64,000 nucleotides of DNA. Source: VXYL01 sp965116345 (GTDB lineage: Bacteria; Pseudomonadota; Gammaproteobacteria; Pseudomonadales; Azotimanducaceae). Under the pieces are notes generated by a model that was not told where the DNA came from, searched no databases, and was given only the letters and a program-made list of their open reading frames with translations. Below, one piece after another: positions 8,865 through 18,788 of the stretch (positions within the stretch are counted from its first letter, which is position 1; every line of letters begins with the position of its first letter). The translations under genes and the position numbers were made by a program. Location of the stretch: the NCBI GenBank assembly GCA_965116345.1, contig OZ220680.1, positions 2,480,001-2,544,000 of the forward strand. Direction: 5' to 3'.

Positions 8865-10168
8865 TGCCCGGGTTGCGGCCACAACTGCTGGCCCCTTGGG
8901 CGTTTGCCCTGGTCGTGCCGGCCGCGACCGCGGGTGCCGAAGCGGGTGCCGAGGCGGGTGCAGAGGCGGGTGCAGAGGCGGGTGCAGAGGAAAGTGGGAC
9001 TCGGCGCAACATCGAGGTCTGGTACTCGTACACGGCCGACACCCGCGAGGAGGCGGTGTTCGTCGACGCCGTGCAATCGTTCCGCGATGCCCATCCCCAC
9101 CTCGTGGTCGACGCCGAGCGCATCCCCTACAGCGAGAACGTCGCCCAGTTCATCACCGCCTCCCAGGGCGGCGAGGCCCCCGACCTCGTGCGCATTTCCC
9201 ACGACGATGTCGGCCGGATCGGCTTCGTGCGCATCGAGGGCCTGCCGCTGCTCGAGGACCTGCGCCATCACCTGACGCCCGCCGAGCGGCTCGCCTACGA
9301 TCCCCGCGGACTCACCGCCATGCGCTACGAGAACGCCCTGTACGGGATTCCGTCCACCCAGAGCTGCCTCGCGCTCATCTACAACCGCAAGCTGTTCGAC
9401 GCCGCGGACGAGCCCTATCCCCGCGACGACTGGACCACCGACGACCTGCTTGCCACCGCCCTGCGCCTGACCGACGGCGACGTCCACGGCATGGCGGTAC
9501 CCGTCAAGACCTCCTACTGGTGGTTCGGCTTCCAGACGGGTTTCGGCGGCGCCCTGTTCGATGCCGAGCACAACCCGACCTTGGACTCCGCCGGCTCGGC
9601 GGCAGCCTTGGCATTCTTCCAGGGGTTGGAGAAGGACCACGGTGTGACGCCTCGGGGCATCACGCCGGAGAGCATGAAGACCCGGTTCAGCCAGGATCGC
9701 GTGGCGATGATCCTGGACGGTCCATGGAACTGGGGGGACTACCTGGATGCCGGCGTCCACATCGGCATCGCGTTGTTGCCCGTGGTTGCCGAGACGGACG
9801 TGCGCATGGCACCCCAACTCAGCTACCACGGCTGGGCGGTGTCCAAGCAGAGCCACGTCAAGGTCGAGGCCGTCGACCTCGCGCTCTGGCTGACCTCGGC
9901 GGAAGTCCAACGCCGATTCACGGAGGCGACGTACTCGCCGCCGACGCATTTGGCGTTGGCGTCGGATCCTTCGACGTTCGACGACGTGGCGGCCCGTGGC
10001 TTTCTGCGCCAGGCCGGGGAGTGCGTGCCGGCACCGACCATCCGCGGGGTGGCGCTCATCTTCGAGCCCCTCGACACGGCGCTGCAGCTCGTCTACGAAG
10101 GCGAGATGGAACCCGCCGACGCGCTGGCGGCGGCGAACATCGAACTCGCCGCGAAAATGCGCCAATGA
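8864..10168 (+). CDS. ABC sugar importer, periplasmic binding protein (MalE-like)
   Basis: Extracellular solute-binding protein, family 1 (434 aa). The ATG at 8864 overlaps the sulfatase stop as TGATG, so translation is probably coupled. A signal sequence (LLAPWAFALVVPAATAGA) is followed by an Ala-Gly-Glu tandem tract (GAEAGAEA...) and then the mature fold: IEVWYSYT, PDLVRISHDDVGR, YGIPSTQSCLALIYNRKLF and the WNWGDY segment near the C-terminal third are typical of maltose/maltodextrin binding proteins. Downstream genes encode both permeases, overlapping by 4 nt. Maltodextrin is the likely ligand because of the pullulanase; the sequence alone does not prove it. Confidence 0.9.
   Translation: MPGLRPQLLAPWAFALVVPAATAGAEAGAEAGAEAGAEAGAEESGTRRNIEVWYSYTADTREEAVFVDAVQSFRDAHPHLVVDAERIPYSENVAQFITASQGGEAPDLVRISHDDVGRIGFVRIEGLPLLEDLRHHLTPAERLAYDPRGLTAMRYENALYGIPSTQSCLALIYNRKLFDAADEPYPRDDWTTDDLLATALRLTDGDVHGMAVPVKTSYWWFGFQTGFGGALFDAEHNPTLDSAGSAAALAFFQGLEKDHGVTPRGITPESMKTRFSQDRVAMILDGPWNWGDYLDAGVHIGIALLPVVAETDVRMAPQLSYHGWAVSKQSHVKVEAVDLALWLTSAEVQRRFTEATYSPPTHLALASDPSTFDDVAARGFLRQAGECVPAPTIRGVALIFEPLDTALQLVYEGEMEPADALAAANIELAAKMRQ
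8932..8991 (+). repeat. 12-bp tandem repeat (GAEA linker)
   Basis: About five copies of a 12-bp unit (gcgggtgcagag and variants) code for GAEAGAEAGAEAGAEAGAEE between the signal peptide and the mature binding protein. The unit keeps frame, so copy-number change would only lengthen or shorten the linker. Confidence 0.9.
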
Positions 10169-11625
10169 AACCGACGCTGCCGATCCTGGCCTTGGCCCTG
10201 CTGGCAACCGCGGCGGCGGCGGAGGAAGCGCCAGCAGTGGTCGTTGGGGACGACGTGGGGGAATACCGCCGTATCCGGATCGACGTCGTACTCGAGCCTT
10301 CCGATGATCGGCGGGCCTTGCAGGTGTGGTTCGCGCGGGCACCGTTCGACAGCTTGGTGGAGGCGCAACTGCACTCCACGATCCGGATCGGCGACACCAC
10401 GACGCTGCCGCGAACGCCCATTCCCCAGGCGTACGACGCCTGTTGGAGCCATGGATCGCCGGTTCATCGCGATGCTTCGGGGAGTCCGGTCCTGGACCCT
10501 GATGCGCTGGACATCTCCTGTTCCCTGCCCGGCATGCTGCCGGGGGTGGATCACTGGATCGCCGTGATCGCGGTGGACGCCAGGGGTGAGCCGCTCCACC
10601 CGATCGCTCCGGTCGTGGGCCGAACCGACGCCCTCGACCAACGTACCCCGCCGCCGGACACGCGCCCCGTGCTGTTCGCCCTTGGTGCCATCGTGCTGTC
10701 GCTGCTGGTCCTGCTCGGCTATCTGCGCTGGCGGGACGCCACGCAGGGTCGACGCGGGGCGCACCTCGCCCATCTCTACGTCGCGCCGGCGGTGATCGCG
10801 CTGGCGGTGCTGACCTTCTACCCGGTGGCCTACGGCATCTGGCTGTCGTTCACCGACGCCCACCAGTCGCACCTCGGCGAGCAGAGCTGGGTCGGCTTGG
10901 CGAACTTCGGCACGATCCTCGCCAGTCCCGGCGTCGGACGGGTGTCGCTGTTTACCTTGGTGTGGTCGCTCGCCAACGTCTCCATGCACGTCTGTCTCGG
11001 CCTGCTCATTGCCACCGCCCTCAATCGGCCGGGATTGAAGGGTCGAACGGTCTACCGAACCCTGCTATTGCTGCCGTGGGCGATTCCCGGCTACATCTCG
11101 GTGCTCGCCTGGCGGGGGATGCTGGAGCCCGACGGCCTGCTCAACGCCGTGCTCGGTACCGACCTCGACTGGCTGACCCAGCCGGGGGCGGCCCGGACGC
11201 TGGTCATCCTGGTGAACATCTGGCTTGGCGTGCCGTTCATGATGATGGCCATGTCGGGCGCCCTGCAGAGCGTGCCGCAGGAAATGATGGAAGCCGCCGA
11301 GGTGGACGGCGTCGGCCGCTGGCGCCAGTTCCGGCACCTGACCCTGCCGAGCCTGAAGAGCGTCGTCGTGCCGTTGTCCCTGCTCGGCTTCATCTGGACC
11401 ATCAACATGTTCCACGTCATCTACCTGATGACCCGGGGGGCACCCTATGTCGGCTTCGGCGAACCCGGTGCCACGGACATCCTGATCACCTACGTCTACG
11501 ACATCGCGTTCGAATACGGCAACTACGGGGTGGCCGCCGCCTGGTCGGTGACCATCTTCCTGATCCTGCTCGGGTTCTCGTGGATCTACCTCAAGCGGAC
11601 GCGGGCCTTGGAGGGCATCGCATGA
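10165..11625 (+). CDS. ABC sugar importer permease, MalF-like, with N-terminal periplasmic domain
   Basis: Inner-membrane permease (486 aa), overlapping the binding-protein stop by 4 nt (ATGA). The N-terminus is unusual: a signal peptide (LPILALALLATAAAA) is followed by about 140 residues of predicted periplasmic beta-rich sequence with two cysteines, then a membrane anchor (VLFALGAIVLSLLVLLGYL). Only after this comes the standard permease, from LYVAPAVIALAVLTFYPVAYGIWLSF, with the EAA loop EAAEVDGVGRWRQFRHLTLP that contacts the ATPase. In E. coli MalF the extra periplasmic domain is an internal loop (P2), so this arrangement differs. The permease call is firm; the role of the added domain is unknown. 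Confidence 0.9.
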   Translation: MKPTLPILALALLATAAAAEEAPAVVVGDDVGEYRRIRIDVVLEPSDDRRALQVWFARAPFDSLVEAQLHSTIRIGDTTTLPRTPIPQAYDACWSHGSPVHRDASGSPVLDPDALDISCSLPGMLPGVDHWIAVIAVDARGEPLHPIAPVVGRTDALDQRTPPPDTRPVLFALGAIVLSLLVLLGYLRWRDATQGRRGAHLAHLYVAPAVIALAVLTFYPVAYGIWLSFTDAHQSHLGEQSWVGLANFGTILASPGVGRVSLFTLVWSLANVSMHVCLGLLIATALNRPGLKGRTVYRTLLLLPWAIPGYISVLAWRGMLEPDGLLNAVLGTDLDWLTQPGAARTLVILVNIWLGVPFMMMAMSGALQSVPQEMMEAAEVDGVGRWRQFRHLTLPSLKSVVVPLSLLGFIWTINMFHVIYLMTRGAPYVGFGEPGATDILITYVYDIAFEYGNYGVAAAWSVTIFLILLGFSWIYLKRTRALEGIA

Positions 11626-12962
11626 ACGGTCCGTCTGCCATGGAGCAAGTGCCTGTCGGTCGTTCGGCGGCGGCGCTTCCGGGCGAGCGCGAGGTGGCCG
11701 CGTCCGACTACGACGACATCGCCATTCGTTGGTACCGACCCGTGGCGGTGGCCTTCCTGCGCCGCTGGCTGCCGTGGGCGACGTTCATGAACGTTGTCCT
11801 GCTCGGCGGGGAGTGGCTGCGTGCCGATTCCGGCGGGATCGTGTACGCGGCACTCGGAGTCGTGCTGCTTGGCGTGCTTTCGGTCCTGCTGCTCTGCTCG
11901 GAAGCGCCCCGAAGTCGAGTCGCCTGCTGGCTGGGTTCGGTTCCCCTGGCCGTGGCTGGTGCGGGGATCGGGATCGCTTCGCTCGTGCAGTCGTCGCTGT
12001 CGCTCTACGACCTCTTCTCGCGCGCCTGGCTGATCGCACCGACTGCGCTGACCCTATGGTGGCTTTTCGCCGTCGAGGTCCGCACGTGGTTCCTTGGTCG
12101 GGTCGACGGTCCGGCGGCGGCGGAGGGCCTGGCGAGGCACCGTCGAACCGCCCCGCGCCTGGAGTCTTTCGGCACCCACCTGCTGCTGTGGCACGCGGCG
12201 GCGCTGGTGGTCATTCCGGTGGTGTGGATTCTCGACGTGGCGGTATCCCCCGGCAACGCCCTGGGCGGTGCCATCGGCGATGCCTTCACCGGTGAGCACT
12301 TCGAACGGCTGCTCACGGGAGAGTCGTTCTGGCTCTGGACCCGGAACTCGCTGACGGTGGCCACGGGGACGACCGTGCTGGGTCTGGCCTTCGCCATACC
12401 CGCGGGCTACGCCTTCAGCCGGTTCAAGTTCAGCGGCCGGACCCAGGCCATGTTCGCCGTTCTGCTGGTGCAGATGTTCCCCGGCGTCATCATTCTCGTG
12501 CCCTACTTCATGGTGATGAAGACACTGGGGCTCCTGAACACCAGCATCGGTCTGATCCTCGCCTATTCGGTGACCGCCCTGCCGCTGTGCATCTGGATGC
12601 TCAAGGGCTTTTTCGACACGGTGCCGCGCGAACTCGAGGAGGCCGCCCTGCTGGACGGCTGCACCCAGGTGCAGGTGTTCCGCCGCATCGTCCTGCCGCT
12701 ATCGCTGCCGGCGGTGGCGGTGACGGCGCTGTTCTCCTTTCTCGCCGCCTGGAACGAGTTCCTACTGGCGCTGGTGTTCAACACCTCCAACGAGCAATAC
12801 ACCCTGCCGGTGGGCCTGGCGTCCATGATCCCCGCCAACGGCCAGCGCTGGGGCGACTTCGCCGCGGCGAGCATGCTGGTCAGCATCCCGGTGGTCGTCC
12901 TGTTCGTGCTGTTCCAGAAGCCGTTGGTCCAGGGATTGAGTTTCGGCGGGGTCAAGGGGTAG
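11622..12962 (+). CDS. ABC sugar importer permease, MalG-like, with extra N-terminal membrane segments
   Basis: Second inner-membrane permease (446 aa), overlapping the MalF-like gene by 4 nt. A cytoplasmic N-terminal stretch is followed by additional hydrophobic segments (WATFMNVVLLGGEWL, IVYAALGVVLLGVLSVLLLC, WLIAPTALTLWWLFAVEV) that ordinary MalG proteins lack. The core permease then begins near FWLWTRNSLTVATGTTVLGL. The EAA motif reads EAALLDGCTQVQVFRRIVLPLS. The stop is 4 nt before the ATG at 12967 that was probably the original start of the ATPase gene. Confidence 0.9.
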   Translation: MNGPSAMEQVPVGRSAAALPGEREVAASDYDDIAIRWYRPVAVAFLRRWLPWATFMNVVLLGGEWLRADSGGIVYAALGVVLLGVLSVLLLCSEAPRSRVACWLGSVPLAVAGAGIGIASLVQSSLSLYDLFSRAWLIAPTALTLWWLFAVEVRTWFLGRVDGPAAAEGLARHRRTAPRLESFGTHLLLWHAAALVVIPVVWILDVAVSPGNALGGAIGDAFTGEHFERLLTGESFWLWTRNSLTVATGTTVLGLAFAIPAGYAFSRFKFSGRTQAMFAVLLVQMFPGVIILVPYFMVMKTLGLLNTSIGLILAYSVTALPLCIWMLKGFFDTVPRELEEAALLDGCTQVQVFRRIVLPLSLPAVAVTALFSFLAAWNEFLLALVFNTSNEQYTLPVGLASMIPANGQRWGDFAAASMLVSIPVVVLFVLFQKPLVQGLSFGGVKG

Positions 12963-12979
12963 GACCATGGCGATCGAGG

Positions 12980-13304
12980 CTAGCCCGCATTTCTCACCAC
13001 GTCGCTTGTGCGAACAACATATGCTTCGAATATCAGTTGCTTGTGTCGGATTCCCGAGGTGTCGGAATTTGCAGACTACGCTGGCCGCGCCCGCCTGCGC
13101 TTCGCGCAGGAGACCCTCGCCGGTCTTTTGGCCCCGTGCGCGCGCTAAAGCGCGTAGGCGCACGTGCGACCTCGACCGTAGGCCCGCTATGCTTCTCGGT
13201 CGCGAGCGCGTGCTCCAAGGAGCACGTTCGCACGGGGCCAAAATCCTCGAACGCGCCCGCAAGGGCGCGCATCATCGCGACCCGTGGTGAGAAATGCGGG
13301 CTAG
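12980..13304. mobile_element. 325-bp transposase-less element (MITE-like) with 22-bp terminal inverted repeats
   Basis: Perfect 22-bp inverted repeats (CTAGCCCGCATTTCTCAC... at 12980-13001 and its complement at 13283-13304) bound a segment with no transposase. Inside are a second perfect 15-bp inverted repeat (TTTTGGCCCCGTGCG, 13126-13140 / 13229-13243) and compact hairpins at 13094-13110, 13209-13226 and about 13252-13270. Flanks show only an imperfect 5-bp repeat (TCGAG 12974-12978, TCGCG 13305-13309). Joining 12979 directly to 13310 gives the in-frame start MAIEDVVFDG for the ATPase, which supports insertion into that gene's first codons. The family is not recognised. Confidence 0.8.
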
Positions 13305-14355
13305 TCGCGATGTCGTTTTCGACGGCGTCACCAAGCGATACGACGACGGCACCGTCGCCGTGGACACGCTGGATCTCACGGTGGACGCCGGTGAATTCCT
13401 GGTTCTGCTGGGCCCGTCGGGCTGCGGCAAGTCGACAACCTTGCGGATGTTGGCCGGTCTCGAAGAAGTGACGGCCGGCGAAATACGCATCGGCGGCGCC
13501 CGGGTCAACGACCTGCCGCCCGGTGCCCGCGGTCTCGGCATGGTGTTCCAGTCCTACGCCCTGTACCCGCACATGACGGTGGAGGACAACCTGTCGTTCG
13601 GTCTGCGCATGGTAAGGCGGGGCGAGCGACTGGAAGCCGCCGAGATCGACGAACGGGTGCGTGAGGCGGTGGACATGCTGGGCCTCGGCCCGGAACTCGC
13701 CAAGAAACCCCGCGACCTGTCCGGAGGTCAGCGCCAGCGGGTCGCCATCGGTCGCGCCCTGGTGCGCCGGCCCAAGGTGCTGCTGATGGACGAGCCGCTG
13801 TCCAACCTCGACGCCAAGCTCCGCGGCCAGATGCGCATCGAACTGCGGCGGCTGCACGAGCGCCACGGTACGACCACCATCTACGTGACCCATGACCAGG
13901 TGGAGGCGATGACGCTCGCGGATCGCATCGCAGTCCTCGACGGCGGCCGGCTGCAGCAGCATGCGTCGCCGCTCACGGCCTACCACGAGCCTGCCAACGC
14001 CTTCGTCGCCTCGTTCCTCGGCACGCCGCCCATGAACCTAATCGACGGCGTTGCCGGGGATGGCAGATTCGTTGCCGGAGAACTCGAGATCACGCTGCCG
14101 ACGCACCTCGCCGGGGCGAGCGGGCCCTGCACGTTCGGCATCCGGCCGGAGGAGGTCGCGATCATGCAGGCAGACGCCGATGGCGTTGTGGCCGAGATCC
14201 TCGGTGTCGAACGCCTGGGTGGCGAGTCCGTCTACCACCTGGAGGTCGCGGGTCACAGCATCAAAGCGCTGTGGCGCCGGGAGGACCTGGCGGCACCGAA
14301 CATCGATCTCGCGGTCGGTTCCGCGGTGATTTTCGCGAAATCCTCGGAGAGTTGA
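13294..14355 (+). CDS. ABC importer ATPase (MalK/UgpC-type), start displaced by an insertion
   Basis: Cytoplasmic ATPase that would energise the preceding importer (353 aa). Walker A GPSGCGKST, signature LSGGQRQRVAIGRAL, Walker B VLLMDEPLSNLD and switch His in VTHDQ are all intact. The C-terminal regulatory domain typical of MalK/UgpC (PMNLIDG, FGIRPEEV) is present. The only good start now available, ATG 13294, lies inside the right inverted repeat of the 325-bp element and adds MRAS before RDVVFDG. The ancestral start was probably ATG 12967 (MAIE...), immediately after the MalG-like stop. No clear ribosome-binding site precedes 13294, so expression may be reduced. Confidence 0.9.
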   Translation: MRASRDVVFDGVTKRYDDGTVAVDTLDLTVDAGEFLVLLGPSGCGKSTTLRMLAGLEEVTAGEIRIGGARVNDLPPGARGLGMVFQSYALYPHMTVEDNLSFGLRMVRRGERLEAAEIDERVREAVDMLGLGPELAKKPRDLSGGQRQRVAIGRALVRRPKVLLMDEPLSNLDAKLRGQMRIELRRLHERHGTTTIYVTHDQVEAMTLADRIAVLDGGRLQQHASPLTAYHEPANAFVASFLGTPPMNLIDGVAGDGRFVAGELEITLPTHLAGASGPCTFGIRPEEVAIMQADADGVVAEILGVERLGGESVYHLEVAGHSIKALWRREDLAAPNIDLAVGSAVIFAKSSES

Positions 14356-14487
14356 TGGCACCGTAATATCAAGCGGACATCAGGATGGCGATCTGTCGGC
14401 GAGACATGGCGGAAATTGGCCGTTTCCGCTTGTCAGTGCCTCGAAAGGGTTGCAAAGTCGGGCACGTAGTACCCCGGCGACCGAACG

Positions 14488-14883
14488 ATGACAGCGGCGG
14501 CGAGCACGGATGGGGCTGTGACGCGGTCCGAGTTCGAGTCGATAACGGAACGAATGACCGCACTGGAGGCCTCGCGCCCGGCACCCAGAGGGATCCAGTT
14601 GGGCTCGGAGGTCGTCACCCAGAGCGAATTCCGTCGCTTCAAGTGGCTGGCCACGTTCGCACTCGCCACCGTGCTCGGCGGCTTCGGACTGCTCTACCAG
14701 CAGACCACCGATCTGCGCGTCGAGATGCGGGTGCTGCACGGCGAGCTGCTTCGGGAGTTGCACACGCAGATCGGCGGTCTGCGCGAGGAGATGCACAAGG
14801 AACACACGGAAATCCGAAAGGAGATCGGCCCGGTGAGAGAGCGCGTCATAGGGCTCGAGGCGAACCAAAGAAGCGAATCGTAA
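14488..14883 (+). CDS. Small membrane protein with coiled-coil tail
   Basis: Unrecognised 131-aa protein. A short polar N-terminus (TRSEFESITERMTALEASRP) leads to one transmembrane segment (WLATFALATVLGGFGLLY, about residues 53-71). A C-terminal charged helix with heptad-like spacing (TTDLRVEMRVLHGELLREL...EEMHKEHTEIRKEIGPVRER) is likely a coiled coil. The repeated SEF motif suggests a helical N-terminal part that may also self-associate. The gene stands alone between the mal ATPase and a convergent TRAP operon; the 132 bp before it hold a 7-bp hairpin (14409-14429) but no obvious promoter. Function unknown. Confidence 0.65.
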   Translation: MTAAASTDGAVTRSEFESITERMTALEASRPAPRGIQLGSEVVTQSEFRRFKWLATFALATVLGGFGLLYQQTTDLRVEMRVLHGELLRELHTQIGGLREEMHKEHTEIRKEIGPVRERVIGLEANQRSES

Positions 14884-14910
14884 GCGGGTCGCATTAGCTG
14901 TCACCGTGTT

Positions 14911-14963
14911 TGGTGGCACATCCGTGGATGTGCCGCACGGGAGCGCTTGTTCAGAGCTCCCTA
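14911..14963. repeat. Double-hairpin intergenic repeat, diverged member of the 53.0/57.8 kb family
   Basis: A perfect 9-bp hairpin (GGCACATCC-gt-GGATGTGCC, 14915-14934) is followed by an imperfect GGGAGC...GCTCCC stem. The order GGCACA stem, then GGGA...TCCCTA stem, matches the repeats at 52952-53060 and 57741-57850. It lies between two convergent stop codons and could act as a bidirectional terminator. Confidence 0.55.
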
Positions 14964-15736
14964 GGGATCGGTTCCCCTGATCCGAAATATCGCGACGTGC
15001 CGGATCTCCGTGGCCACCATCCCGTCGACAACGTAGGCGATGGAGAGGTCGACGAATTCGTGTCCCTTGTGCCGCCACTTGCGTTGCGGCACCGTGCGCA
15101 CGCCGATTTCGTCGCCAACGCGAAGCAGTCTGCGAAAGCGCTGGGTCGAGCCGACATGGATCCAGGCGGGCAGGTGGTAGCGGCGCGTGAACGCCCGGTT
15201 CGCCGTCGACAGGATGGCGTGGGGGTGGATGACGCCGTCGCCGTAGCAGGACAGGTCGTCCTCCACTTGTGCCGCCGCTTCGGCGTTGGCGATGGCATCG
15301 GGCATCCACGTCCAGGCCGGGAACGGCTTGCCGACCTCGACGTTGTCCCAGTGGATCGCCGGTCGCTGGTCCATGGGGAGCCCCGGGTCCACCGTGCTCG
15401 GCGGCCCGTTCGACTCGCTTGGCGCCGTCGTCAGTTCGGCGAGCAGCAGACCGCGCGCGTGGCAGCGGACGGCGTGTTCCCTGCCTTGCGCCTCGTGGTG
15501 GATCGTCAAGGCGTCGCCGTGGTAGGCGGGCTTCAGCAACCGCACGTCGGCCTGCCAGCTCGTCAACCAGTCCGTCCCCAAGGCGTCGAGCAACGGGCGC
15601 GTCATGTGTCCGAAGACCGCTGCCCCGGGCACCAGCGCGCCTTCGAACCCGAATTGCGCGGCGATCTCGTCGCTGTGGATGCGGTTCTCCGTTTCGGCGG
15701 AGAAGTTGCGCGCAGTGGCTTGGTGGACACCCACGG

Positions 15737-15740
<4 letters not shown>
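14961..15740 (-). CDS. MaoC-like hotdog-fold protein (acyl dehydratase family)
   Basis: About 259 aa. The N-terminal half carries a MaoC-type motif (NRIHSDEIAAQFGFEGALVPGAAVFGHM), matching the (R)-hydratase signature with catalytic-type Asp/His. The C-terminal half looks like a second, degenerate hotdog (FRRLLRVGDEIGVRTV). Such double-hotdog proteins act on acyl-thioesters. The start is TTG 15740, overlapping the DctM stop as TTGA; GTG 15734 is equally possible, and no ATG is available. It is the last gene of the TRAP operon, hinting that the imported acid is processed as a CoA ester; this is inference. Confidence 0.75.
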
Positions 15741-17075
<1,335 letters not shown>

Positions 17076-17086
<11 letters not shown>

Positions 17087-17606
17087 CCGTGCCTCTCGGC
17101 GAGAAGAAGAGGAACTTCCAGAGCCGGGTCAGCCTGGAGAACGCGGCAATACCGAGCAATGCAAAGCCGACGACGAGCACCGACTTGATCGCCCACCGGT
17201 AGGGCAGGCCGCCGGGCGAACTCGACACCTCGCCGGTGACGAAGCTGTCGACGACGAACGGGACGCCGTAGATGAGCATCAGCGCGGTGAACGGCAGCAG
17301 GAAGAGGATGATGCCGTAGAGGTCGATCCACGCCCGGGTGGTCGGCCGGAACCGCTCATGGAGGACGTCGACGCGGACGTGGGCATCGTGCAGCAGGGCG
17401 TAGCCGAGCCCCAGCATGAAGCCGACGGAGTAGAGGTGCCATTGGATCTCCTCGAACTCGATCCGGCCTTCCGACAGGGCGTAGCGGAGCACGACGTTGC
17501 AGACGATGACCACGAACAGCACGACCCAGATCCAGGACACCGCGTTGCCGATCCGTTCCAGGACCGGTTCAACGAGACGTGAGAACGGGGTTTCGGGTAG
17601 TTCCAA
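17076..17606 (-). CDS. dctQ: TRAP transporter small permease (DctQ)
   Basis: Four-helix membrane subunit (176 aa) that pairs with DctM. The family motif EEIQWHLYSVGFMLGLGYALLHDAHVRVDV is clear: the E-E-x-Q-W helix followed by the H-V-R-V-D loop. Hydrophobic helices lie at about residues 20-40, 50-75, 95-115 and 140-158. The start is 27 nt after the binding-protein stop, and the 3' end overlaps dctM by 11 nt. Confidence 0.93.
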
Positions 17607-17633
17607 CGCGCCGACTCGGAAGTCCCCGGGGAC

Positions 17634-18788
17634 TCAGAAGTCCCGCGGCAGGTACGCGAAGCGCTTCCACTGCGCGTACTGCTTCCTGAACGCGACCTGG
17701 GACTCGTGGATGATGCGGAAGTCCTCGTCGTTGGCGGCTTCCTCGGCCATCACCTCGTCGGCGACGTCGTTGAGCTGGCGCAGGATGGCCTCCGGCAGGA
17801 CGATGGGGGTCACGCCCTTGTCCGGAAAGCCGGCCAGGATCGGCCCCTGCTTCTCCTCCGAGTTGGCGAGGTTGCGGGTGACGCCCGCCGTGCACGCGGT
17901 GTCGATGATCGCTTGTTCGGCAGGGGCAAGAGCCAGCCACTCCTCGATGTTCACCACCAGGTGCGCCGCCGTGTACGGCTGATGCCAGCCCGGGTAGTAG
18001 TTCAACTTGGCGATGCGATCGAAGCCGAGTTGCTCGTCGACGTTCGGCAGCGAGAATTCGGTGGCGTCGATGGCGCCCTTCTCCAGCGCCTGGAAAATCT
18101 CGCCGCCGGGCAGCATGGTGACGGAGGCACCGAGACGCTCGATCACCTTGCCGCCGAGCCCGGCGAAGCGGATCTTCAATCCTTCGAGGTCGTCGAGGCT
18201 GTCGATGGGGGAGCGGAACCAGCCCGCGGTCTCGGGTCCGATGAGTCCGCAGAGCAGGGGATGCACGTCGTACTTGGCGTACAGCGCTTCGGCCAGTTCG
18301 CGTCCCCCGGCCTCGTACCACCAGGCGGTGTATTCCCAGGGTTCCATGCCGAACGGCACCGCGCCGAGCAGCGGCGAGGCCGGAATCTTGCCTTGGTCGT
18401 AGCCGAGCCACGTGTAGCCGGCCTGCACCTTGCCCTCGCGCACGGCGTCGACGATGTTGAGCGGCGGCACGACCTCGCCCGGCTCGAACGGTTCGAGAAC
18501 CATCGCGCCGTCGGAACTGCGCCTGATGGCGTCGGTCACCCAGACGACGTTGTCGCCGAGAACTTCCAACGTCGTCGCGAACGCCACCGGAACCCGCCAG
18601 CGGACGGCAACCTGAACTTGACCATCAGGGGAGGCGGTGACAGCGGAACCCTCGCCCGGAGGCCGAATGGCCAACGTCGCGAGTACGCCGGTCAGGAACG
18701 CGACGACGACGGCGATCAGGGCGGTCTTGTTGGTGATGGCTCGTCTCCGAATTCGACCGCGAAGCAGTGAGCGACCATCATACGGCAC
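17634..18788 (-). CDS. dctP: TRAP transporter substrate-binding protein (DctP)
   Basis: Periplasmic or membrane-anchored receptor of the TRAP system (about 384 aa). A basic N-terminus (RGRIRRR) and one hydrophobic segment (TALIAVVVAFLTGVLATLAI) act as signal or anchor. The fold shows DctP features: VVPPLNIVDAVREGKVQAGY, the conserved DLEGLKIRFAGLGGKVIERLGA hinge with the Arg that contacts the substrate carboxylate, and GAIDATEF. The only usable start near the signal is GTG 18788, which overlaps the previous gene by 11 nt; no Shine-Dalgarno sequence is visible. The ...GWHQPYTAAHLVVN segment resembles mannitol/chloroaromatic-type DctP proteins, but the ligand is unknown. Confidence 0.88.
   Translation of the reverse strand: MPYDGRSLLRGRIRRRAITNKTALIAVVVAFLTGVLATLAIRPPGEGSAVTASPDGQVQVAVRWRVPVAFATTLEVLGDNVVWVTDAIRRSSDGAMVLEPFEPGEVVPPLNIVDAVREGKVQAGYTWLGYDQGKIPASPLLGAVPFGMEPWEYTAWWYEAGGRELAEALYAKYDVHPLLCGLIGPETAGWFRSPIDSLDDLEGLKIRFAGLGGKVIERLGASVTMLPGGEIFQALEKGAIDATEFSLPNVDEQLGFDRIAKLNYYPGWHQPYTAAHLVVNIEEWLALAPAEQAIIDTACTAGVTRNLANSEEKQGPILAGFPDKGVTPIVLPEAILRQLNDVADEVMAEEAANDEDFRIIHESQVAFRKQYAQWKRFAYLPRDF

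Noticed and set aside
8932..8991. Short tandem repeat considered as a possible CRISPR or regulatory array
   Set aside because: The 12-bp units have no spacers, stay in frame and encode a GAEA linker.
12967..13290. Open frame of 107 codons starting MAIEASPHFSPRR
   Set aside because: It begins at the old start of the mal ATPase and reads through the inverted-repeat element; its composition follows the element's hairpins and no protein family fits.
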